This document shows, one piece after another, positions 56,811 to 64,000 of a stretch of DNA of 64,000 nt. Every line of letters starts with the position of its first letter. Positions within the stretch are counted from its first letter, which is position 1. Origin of the DNA: Paraescarpia echinospica (Eukaryota > Annelida > Polychaeta > Sabellida > Siboglinidae); NCBI GenBank assembly GCA_020002185.1, contig CM034535.1:63969028-64033027 (forward strand), in the 5' to 3' direction. Under the pieces are notes generated by a model. That model ran no database searches. It had not been told where the DNA came from and saw nothing but the letters and a program-made list of their open reading frames with translations. Position numbers and translations under genes: made by a program.

Positions 56811-57692
56811 ACCGTTACAAATAAAGAACCTTTTATACAATTATTTAATATTATCACAGCTTAATTATTGTATTATGGCTTGGGGATACAAAGGCTGTCG
56901 AATAATGAGAATTCAAAAAGGGCAGTTCGAATAATAACATTGAACAGGTATAATTCACATACTGAACCCCTTTTTAAAAAACTTGAAATACTGAAAATAG
57001 AAGATAAGTTAAAGTTACAAGAACTGATATTTTACTATCAATACAGTCATGGTAATTTGCCAGTTTATTTGTTAAACTGGACAATTATCCCAAATTATAA
57101 TATACACTGTTATAATACTCGCAATGTTACAAATTTACATACGTCTAGGGCAAGACATGAATTTGCAAAAAAATGCTTAAATACAAGTTGCGTCACGTTA
57201 TAAATGATACTCCAGAATTAGTTATACAAAAAATATTTACTCACAGTTTACGTGAGTTTACGTACTATTTAAAAATCACCTCCTACAAAAATATGAAAAC
57301 GCATGTACACAATCAAAGTGTTACATATGTCAGTTTAATCTCCAAAACTAGATGTTCTATACATATACGTATATAGGAATCTTCACTCAAATATTCTATT
57401 TGTATCATAACAAGCATACCACTACATACACTTCAGATACGCTTCAGATATATAATAGATTTATATGAAGAAAGGCCAATTACATTTTTTTTATACTATG
57501 AGTGGCTCCTGTGATAGCAACACGTTTTGTCTTAACAGGAGTCACTGACCCCATTTCATTGTTCTTTTTTATTACATTGTTTTTAATTAGTTATACTTAA
57601 GTTATGTTTACTAATAGTTGAAGTACAAGATATTGTGACTATACTTGTACTCTTTGAGGTCAAAATAAACATCTTGTTCATGTTCTTGTTCG
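56806..57692 (+). mobile_element. LINE 3' fragment (RT C-terminus)
   Basis: Codes for TPLQIKNLLYNYLILSQLNY, CIMAWG, KRAVRIITLNRYNSHTEPLF, KLEILKIEDKLKLQELIFYY and NTRNVTNLHTSRARHEFAKK in shifting frames, the typical end of a LINE RT ORF. It ends in a TTGTTC-type tail at about 57672-57692. Confidence 0.82.
56868..57203 (+). pseudogene. RT C-terminal coding remnant of the 56.8 kb LINE
   Basis: 111-codon frame, from KRAVRIITLNRY through KLQELIFYYQYSHGNLPVYL to NTRNVTNLHTSRAR. A one-base shift near 56920 separates it from the LSQLNYCIMAWG block in the previous frame. Confidence 0.8.
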
Positions 57693-58049
57693 TAGTATCC
57701 TTTGCTTACCGCTTCGTTGATCGATCATAACACAACTAAATTTTGAACGCTTTTATTAATACAAACTTGCAGATGTATCATCATCACTCCAATACATATC
57801 TAAGACAACATTTGTAATAAATCGCCCCAAATTCACGTTTTCCAAAATAAAATTTGCTTAACAACCGACCCAGTTTCAAACAAAATGGCGAAGTGGTAAA
57901 CAACATACATAAAGCGCGTGAAACCAAAACCACCCCAAACAACTCATCATACAGTGCATTCTCTCAGACGTAACGTGCATTACCTCTTGCCATAAACTAT
58001 ACTTATTTACACAAATTAAAAGTTCGAATTATAGGTTGTCAGTAACCTT
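57693..58049. other. Short unassigned spacer
   Basis: No gene or repeat recognised. Confidence 0.45.
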
Positions 58050-58300
58050 GCCTGTCGAAAACCTCCTCCAGCCCGTACAACGCCCATCATGGCATCTAAA
58101 TAGCAAAGCATTCAACACTATCCACACCAGAAAGAACTGTTATAAATGTTCCTATTTCCCCCGAACAATAAAGTATTGGAATTCCCTACTAGATGCAATA
58201 GTCAACATTACAGAACCACATAAATTCAGACAAGCCTTAATACACGACTAATAATCCAACAAGCATGCGCACCCAATCCTGACCGTACTAAGAAGTGTTG
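58050..58300 (+). mobile_element. LINE extreme C-terminus
   Basis: Codes for LQPVQRPSWHLNSKAFNTIH, then KCSYFPRTIKYWNSLLDAIV, the FFPRTIxxWNxL block that ends many LINE RT ORFs. Its 3' end meets the TGAT run at 58303-58327 shared with the next, opposite element. Confidence 0.7.
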
Positions 58301-58572
58301 GTTTGATTGACTGATTGATTGATTGACAATTTTATTTCCACTCGGTGACATACTTAGTTTTCACTATTTTCGATGTCCGAGCCATTCATACACCATTTAC
58401 ACAAATCATGCAACACGTGTTGATATATGTACAAAGGATACAAGTTAAAAGAGATTACAATGCATAAGTAAATAAATAATAATAATAAATAGAATGCATG
58501 AAATAAAAATTAAAAAGATAAAGTATATCAAGTAGTCATAATATACAAGAAACAGATATAAACAAAGTACGT

Positions 58573-59130
58573 TTAAAATGGTGGTGTGGCACTCAGATAT
58601 TTGTGTAGGGTCTTTTTGAAGGTTGGAACAGAATGGCTGTTTTGTATTGGTAGTTTATTCCATACTTTCAAACCGGACACATTGAAACTGCGTTGATAGT
58701 AGGCAGTTCTGGGTTTGGGTGGTTTCAACTGAGAGGCATTTCTGGTATTGTAAGAATGACTATTTGATGTAAACATATCACACAAATATTATGGTGCTAG
58801 ACCATTTACACACTTGTACATAAGAACACATTTATTAAAATCCCTTCTTTGCTGTAGTGATAATCAGCCTAGTGTTTTAAACATAATGTTTCTATTTTGT
58901 CTAGAACTAGACCCAGATATTAGTCTAGCAGTTCTGGTCTGTAGTTTCTGTAATCTAGGTTTGGTTGATGGTGATGCTGAATCATAGATTAAATATCCAT
59001 AATCGAAGTGTGATTGAACTATTGCATTATATAATTGTCTGAGAATGCCGATTGATACTATTTTACGAAGAGATCTTAGGATTCCTATTTTGGATGAAAT
59101 TCTAGGAATCATGCTGTTATATGCTTGCAA
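58573..59130 (-). pseudogene. RT C-terminus of the L2-like LINE
   Basis: Two frames: 58864-59130 (IPRISSKIGILRSLRKIVSI, QSHFDYGYLIYDSA, LQKLQTRTARLISGSS) and 58573-58785 (SHSYNTRNASQLKPPKPR, FNVSGLKVWNKLP). Standard RT C-terminal order, broken by stops between. Confidence 0.8.
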
Positions 59131-59399
59131 TGATAATCGTATGTTTGTTTTTGAATGTGACTATTCCACAAATGCCTTCCAGATCTTGTGGTATCAAATA
59201 TGTTTCTTTTTTCACAGTTTACGTTGTCTCTAATATAAAGAGCACAGCCTCCTCCTGGCTTTTTACCCACTTTCTTCCTATCAGCTCGGAATAATTCATA
59301 TCCATGAATGTCAAACTTGCTAGTGGGCATATCATTTGTCAGTTTTGTTTCAATAATGCCAATAATGTCGAAAGGTTTTCGTTGAAAAAGATGTCTCAT
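59109..59399 (-). pseudogene. APE endonuclease N-terminal part fused to RT C-terminus
   Basis: Frame with FDIIGIIETKLTNDMPTSKF (endonuclease motif with catalytic Glu) and GYELFRADRKK, KPGGGCALYIRDNV, then RSGRHLWNSHIQKQ, where the sequence passes from endonuclease to the RT C-terminal region. The junction marks the internal deletion. Confidence 0.78.
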
Positions 59400-59486
59400 T
59401 TCAATTATCCGTCCCTCGACATCAATACCGTTTACATTAATATGAACAAAAGATAGACCATCGACAGTGGGAGGATCTAGTATTAT

Positions 59487-59958
59487 TTATATATCTCCAC
59501 CCACGTCAATATTTGAGAATCTATCGCCGCCACTAAATACATCACACTCAATGTTATTTATGTAATTTTTGTCATTTCCCTTCCATTCACACATAAAGGG
59601 AATATCATACGTTTCAAATGCACACAGTTCCTGTTGGTTAACATTAACACAGCTGGCCGTGCAATTAAACATCACAAGTGTCACAATGTAGACCATGTTG
59701 TGAGTCCAGTGTCTTGCTGCAAACATGGCAACCATTCTCTGTGGGTCCCGGGTTTAGGTAAATGTCTCCTGCTTTTAATATCTTCTTATAGTCCAGGTAG
59801 GATGTGCGAGGTGTTTGTTCTAGGTGTGGGTTTGGGATTGCTGTTTCACCCCAAGTGACCCCTGTGGCGGCATTCGTCGGTGTGGCGGTGTTTGTTGCTG
59901 GGGTGACTGGACCAGGGCTTGGTTCAATGCTTCCCACGAGCAAGATCGACGCCAGCAT
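59487..59958 (-). pseudogene. N-terminus of L2-like LINE: two 2A-like motifs and PHD-like finger
   Basis: From ATG at 59956-59958: MLASILLVG-SIEPSPGP, about 45 residues, then ILKAGDIYLNPGP, then CHVCSKTLDSQHGLHCDTCD. A hydrophobic run (LSTLLFLHVGLMLAS) precedes the first motif. 2A peptides (core D-V/I-E-x-N-P-G-P) cause ribosome skipping and are known in APE-type LINEs. The second motif keeps D-I and NPGP but has Tyr for Glu; the first has lost the Asp and Asn (SIEPSPGP). The finger continues after a frameshift near 59665 (CTASCVNVNQQELC). Broken, so activity is not expected in this copy. Confidence 0.72.
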
Positions 59959-60030
59959 CAGGCCGACGTGAAGGAAGAGCAGGGTACTGAGGGGGGCCCA
60001 TCTACCCGACGAACGATTTCACACGGTTCG

Positions 60031-60880
60031 CCTACGCAAGGCTCTGCCAGCGCGGCCATTTGTTCGCTGTAGCGCACCCGCATGGAAAGAACCAATACGG
60101 ACTCTCCAGGTTTCTGTGGAGATACGCATTAAGGAGAGCTATTCGAGCGTGACCGTTTTGATTGGCGACTTTTGACCGTTGATGCCAGTTTTATATACAC
60201 ACTAACACGGCAGTATTTATTGCTAGCGACACACGGACACGGGCGTTGGTGTTGACGACAACAACAATCTTTTATCAGATTTTGCGTCCAGCATACAAGT
60301 GAATTTTCAAGATTGTAATGTTTACGCTTGACCGCGCACAGGTTGTGTCAATTTGTCCTGAGTAACGAAGATACCACATGTCAATTGGCATTGATATCCC
60401 CGGTCATGCATGACGTGCAGGTAACGACCTGACTATTGAGTTCACGCAAGGCCGAATCACAGCTTGTTTCACACATAATAACTGATTAAATAATAAAATG
60501 TCACTTCCACTTACTAAAATCACGAAGTCCGATAGAATATTGGTGCTTTCGTGGAGTTGTGTGCGAAAATGTAGAGCTGTATATTGGTTAAAACTTGTAT
60601 AAGTTGCACTATTGTCACAGAGCAAGGCAATCGCAGCGTCTTCTGCGACACGCAGTGACAGTGAAGGTCAGTACTCAACCAAGACCAAGCGAACCCCCAC
60701 CCTCTATTGGCAGAGTGGAGCCAAATCCCCCAGAGACAACAGTACCCGGGTCATAGGACTCGGGGAAAGACACTAAACGGACAACAAACACGTGTCACTG
60801 TTAAATGAGGTTGAAACATTGATTAATAAGAAAACGCATGCAACTGCGCGCATGAACTGTCAGTAAAATGCAACCAGTAA
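60031..60880. other. Unassigned spacer
   Basis: May include the 5' UTR of the L2-like LINE and the 3' end of the recombinase element. CpG-rich near 60040-60060. A short minus frame (60404-60625) contains LCDNSA by chance; no RNase H context follows. Confidence 0.4.
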
Positions 60881-61564
60881 TTTGAACCATGTAAAGTTGC
60901 CGCTTCAGATGCCACCCCTGAAGCCTCGTGGCGATGGGTGAGCAGGGACAGATTGAACATCCACCGTCGCCATATCAGGAGAATCACTCCTTGGTTGCAC
61001 ATCAAGGCAGACCCGGCCGGGGTGTCCTAGGCAGGCCGCGTCTCGTCTTGTCGGTGATGGTCCAGTGGTAATGTGGTAATCGAGATGTAACGCGCCGACG
61101 TCGCTGGTTGGCAAGAACCTCCGGGAGGGTGGGGTGAGTCGTATGGGCATTCGCAAGGTCGAAGACATAGTTTCTGCAACATTCAGACAACATCCGAAAA
61201 GAGGCAGCCAGATGTGCGGATATTTTAGGTCGGGGCTGCGAATTTGACTAGTCTAACGTAAGCGTGTGAACGCCAGCGCATCATAACCTTGATTTGATCT
61301 GTGGTATAACCCTTTTGGGCTGCACGGGTGGCCACGCCATTGCGGAAACTGTGCGATGTAATTCGACCTTTAATGCGTGCATGTGTGACAGCTGCTTTCA
61401 AGATCTTCGCGAAATTAGCTCGAGATATTGGTTTTTTGTCTGCATAGTGAAACGACGGGCTGAGTTCAGACCTACGAAGCTTAATATACCAGGACATATA
61501 CTCGAATTTATGGTTGGCACGTCCAACTTGTATGGCTTAGTGTTACTGTGTTTGCATGACTGGA
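60881..61564 (-). mobile_element. Tyrosine-recombinase element, 3' part
   Basis: Minus strand: recombinase C-terminus at 61225-61497, then GC-rich sequence with open frames to about 60905 that I cannot assign. Together with the gag-like region at 62770-63300 this seems to be one element split by a LINE. DIRS-type retroelement or Crypton-type transposon are both possible; no RT of that type is present. Confidence 0.58.
61225..61497 (-). pseudogene. Tyrosine recombinase C-terminal domain
   Basis: About 90 codons: ADKKPISRANFAKILKAAVT, GRITSHSFRNGVATRAAQKG, YTTDQIKVMMRWRSHAYVRL. The HSFR block is the conserved HxxR of tyrosine recombinases, and the Tyr in SHAYVRL sits where the nucleophile is expected after the RW motif. 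The first catalytic Arg is upstream and lost or frameshifted. Transposons of this class integrate by recombination rather than by DDE chemistry. Confidence 0.78.
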
Positions 61565-61960
61565 AAAACGTTGTATAATAATCTGATTTAGCTTTAGCCA
61601 TTTGTTAGTTACAGGGGTGACATTGCTTAGAATAGCGCGACCTGTCAAAAGGCGAGCGTGATTTGCGCCATACACGCTCTAAATAACGACGACGCCGTTT
61701 AGATGGTATATTTCGGAAGTCATCCATGGCACCTGTGGTCTTTCTGACACACATTTGGATTTTATAGGTGCATGGTTGTTAAGTAATGAGTTGAGTACTT
61801 GACAGTGCTGTTTATATAAGTCAGATAGATGTTCTTTTGGATTTGTAATAAGGTCGGATTTAAGGATATCAGCCATTAAAGCTGTACCGTCATTCCTGTG
61901 AATGGTTCTGAAAGACACATTATGTTTGCAGCCCAAACATAATCCCTGAAACTCACTGAG
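61565..61960 (-). mobile_element. Inverted 5' segment of a LINE
   Basis: Minus-strand remnant (CKHNVSFRTIHRNDGTALMA, DILKSDLITNPKEHLSDLYK, NNHAPIKSKCVSERPQVPWM and AKAKSDYYTT). It matches the endonuclease-RT linker of the plus-strand element at 16490-16850 closely at nucleotide level. It lies head-to-head with the plus-strand LINE 3' end that follows. Confidence 0.8.
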
Positions 61961-61964
61961 AGGT

Positions 61965-62695
61965 GCCTCACAGATGGATGCATGCAAACATGCAAAAACT
62001 GAACAGTGAAAAGATTGAGATTGTGTTGTTCACATCCAAGCATAATATCATGCAGATGGAAAACGTTACTGTACGTGTTGACGACACTGACATTATATCA
62101 GTGAACAGTGTGAACAATTTGGGTGTTATCTTCGACTCTGCCATGAACATGGAGTAACATTTGAACAGTGTCTGTAGATCTGGATATTATCAGCTCCGCA
62201 ACATTGGGCACATTAGGCGTTATCTCACAAATTATGCCACTCAATCACTGGTCAATGGGCTTGTAACATCCCGTCTGTCTAGACTATTGTAACGCTCTGC
62301 CCAGTGGACTGCACCAGACATCAATTAACAAGTTACAACGTGTACAGAACACCGCGGCACGGATTGTAACCAGAACATCACGCTACAGCCACATCACACC
62401 AGTGTTGAAAAACCTGCACTGGTTACCTGTTAACTATCGTGTGCAATTTAAAATCATCCTGATACACACATATAAAGCCTTACATGGACAGGCTCCAGAA
62501 TATATATCGGACATGCTGTATGTATACCAACCAAGAAGAACGCTTCGATCCATGGATTTGGTGACACTAGAAGTTCCAAGGGCTAAAAACACTGAACACA
62601 CTATATAGTCATCTTTTTATATCCAGTTTTCTTCAGTCGGCTTTTATGTATGAAAAGAGCGCTTTATAAGTTCAGTATAATAAATAAATAAAGAA
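61965..62695 (+). mobile_element. LINE 3' end (L2-like)
   Basis: Plus-strand RT C-terminus: KLNSEKIEIVLFTSKHN, VNNLGVIFDSAMNME, GYYQLRNIGHIRRYLTNYAT, VLKNLHWLPVNYRVQFKIIL and YKALHGQAPEYISDMLYVYQ, then a 3' UTR ending AGCGCTTTATAAGTTCAGTA and AATAAATAAATAAAG. It starts just where the palm should precede it, directly against the inverted segment. Confidence 0.83.
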
Positions 62696-62769
62696 TGTTG
62701 CGGCAGCCATGTACTCTATGATAGATCGGCAAAGCCCCTGACCGAGAAGCCTATATCTGGAGGAGAACA

Positions 62770-63300
62770 CATCACCTTTAGCTCTGCTTCAAAACGGCGT
62801 TTCGTGGCGGTCCGGACAGACGTCTTCCTCCATCTGGACCGAAGAACCGACAGAGCTTACGGACGCCCAGCGGCGCCTCGAGCTGGGCCATGAGACGGGG
62901 CAACGGCTTGACTTGCTCTGCGGGGACCTCGACCTTGGGGATGACGACCTTTTCCGGTCTGACCTGCTGGCCCTCGTACATGTTGAAGCTGTCGTAGAGG
63001 GAGCAGGTGCTCTAGGTGCAGCAGCGGCGGTGGTACTGACACAATTGCGGTGGCGTTCGCAGCTATAGCATCAATGGCTTCGTGCAGACGTTGGTCCCGG
63101 GCATCAAGTTGCTGATCCAACCGCGACTCGATCGAAGAGGAGACTGCCTCCACCAGGGATTGTAGCACGCCCGGCTCGAGCTCTACTACTTCAGTGGGTG
63201 CCTTCTCGGCCCCTGAGGTGGGAGTCTACGCAGTCCGCTTCTTCGGAGATTTCCTCGTTGATCCTGTGGCGTAGAGCGAATTCATTTTGCAACAACCAAG
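62770..63300 (-). pseudogene. Gag-like N-terminal region of the recombinase element
   Basis: Open minus frames: 62857-63168 (LQSLVEAVSSSIESRLDQQL, DARDQRLHEAIDAIAANATA, a probable coiled coil) and 62778-62981 (YEGQQVRPEKVVIPKVEVPA, LPRLMAQLEAPLGVRKL). Markedly GC-rich compared with neighbours. Style fits ORF1/gag of tyrosine-recombinase elements, but no diagnostic motif is present; the link to 61225-61497 is by strand and position. Confidence 0.45.
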
Positions 63301-63369
63301 TCGGGTGCGTCATAAAAAACCAAACAAATCCGGTCAACTGAAAATGCCAGCCGACCCCCAACCCGAATT

Positions 63370-63930
63370 GGAAACCTGACAGCGTAGTATAACGGCGCCG
63401 GCATGTAAGGAGGTTTCTTCGAGCACCAGCTTCTGCACCGACATACTAGTTGCGTTAACAGTGAAGTCATAATTTGCGACCTCGTAGCGAAATATAACGA
63501 TATCTGGCATGTATGACGGCTGATTTCAGCACCAGATTCTGCACCGATACATTAACTGCGGTACCAGACAACCCAAGCCGTGTGTGCAACACCTGCGTAA
63601 GAGCGATCTGGCAGCGTAATATAATAATGGTACCTGGCATGTAAGACAGCTGATTCCAGCACCAGGTTTTGCACCAGGATATCAGCTGAGTTACCAGTCA
63701 ACCCAAACGAGGTGAGGCCCCAATGCGTGGTTTTATAAAGAAGACTTGTGTGAGCAAATACTTGCGTAACCAAAGACCCGGCAGCCTAGAATAATGGCGC
63801 CTGACAGGTATTACTGCTGTTTCCAGCCACAAATTTCGCACCGACATACTAGCTGCGGTACTTTTCACCCCAAACAGCGTGAGCAACACCTGCATAAGGG
63901 CAATCTGGCATAGTTCCAACCAAACAGCCA
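63370..63930. repeat. Tandem repeat, ~130-bp period, at least four units
   Basis: The block GGCATGTAAGACAGCTGATT followed by CCAGCACCAG and GCACCGACATACTAGCTGCG (or variants) recurs with starts near 63377, 63478, 63609 and 63778, and a fifth begins near 63906. Spacings include 131 and 128 bp; the third unit holds ~35 extra bases. The array lies upstream of the minus-strand gag-like region and may continue past the window. Confidence 0.8.
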
Positions 63931-64000
63931 TTATATAACCGTATGGGGCTGTCGCTAAAACATACCAGTTTCTAGGCGATATTCAGAGTCCTGTGCCTGA

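Larger units (their letters stand above)
58303..60030 (-). mobile_element. L2-like LINE with 2A-like motifs, large internal deletion
   Basis: Minus strand: N-terminal hydrophobic segment and 2A-like motifs, PHD-like finger, start of APE endonuclease (59109-59399), then an abrupt jump at about 59165 to the RT C-terminus (LWNSHIQKQTYDYHC, 58864-59130) and C-terminal block (58573-58785). Most of endonuclease and RT is missing. The 3' tail is a TCAA-type run. The remaining order matches L2/CR1-clade single-ORF LINEs. Confidence 0.83.

Noticed and set aside
60404..60625. LCDNSA in a minus-strand frame as a possible RNase H motif
   Set aside because: No other RNase H block around it, and its position after the recombinase does not fit DIRS order.
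1..64000. CRISPR arrays, operons, phage or bacterial genes
   Set aside because: No spaced short repeats with unique spacers and no prokaryotic gene organisation; everything fits an animal nuclear genome.

Overview
This window looks like a gene-poor, transposon-dominated stretch of a metazoan nuclear genome. The reasons are AT-rich spacers, many microsatellites, several clades of APE-type LINEs, a tRNA-derived SINE, short inverted-repeat elements and one intronless rhodopsin-like GPCR. The mix (CR1-like LINEs with an esterase ORF1, L2-like LINEs with 2A-like motifs, Penelope, tyrosine recombinase) suits a marine invertebrate such as a hemichordate, cephalochordate or lophotrochozoan; the species cannot be fixed from sequence alone. 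No CRISPR, operon or prokaryotic feature is present.

Layout. 1-9.8 kb: three minus-strand copies of one CR1-like LINE family (A', A, B), A' split by another LINE and A/B separated by a 1000-N gap. 9.8-16 kb: spacer with a SINE, a tRNA-like pseudogene and diverged tandem repeats. 16-28 kb: L2-like LINE, a decayed transposon-like gene family of unknown class (19.1-21.1 kb), an RT fragment inserted into a minisatellite, and a three-level nest (LINE, then TIR element, then foldback) at 25.7-27.6 kb. 28-32 kb: mostly unassigned. 32.6-37.8 kb: L2-like LINE, Tnp2-like transposase with one stop codon, SINE split by a short TIR element, possible DUF4806-like exon. 39-41 kb: another LINE. 43-46.3 kb: long inverted repeat, Penelope fragment, CR1-like copy C. 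48-52.7 kb: a short TIR element and CR1-like copies D and E. 53.8-54.85 kb: the GPCR, the only clearly intact host-type gene. 56.6-63.3 kb: LINE ends, an L2-like LINE with two 2A-like motifs, and a tyrosine-recombinase element broken by a LINE with an inverted 5' part. The window ends in ~130-bp tandem repeats.

The most notable observation concerns the CR1-like family. ORF1 (PHD-like finger, basic linker, SGNH esterase) ends with the heptamer T TTA AAC in phase, directly followed by its stop codon. The -1 frame is exactly ORF2 (endonuclease plus RT), which has no ATG before its first catalytic motif. All three copies that contain the junction keep the heptamer. This is a strong candidate for programmed -1 frameshifting. 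A second, +1 discontinuity inside ORF1 is shared by copies A and B.

Protein family names are from recognition of motifs, without database search. Most TE genes are broken, so coordinates of TE ends are approximate unless a duplication or inverted repeat is quoted.
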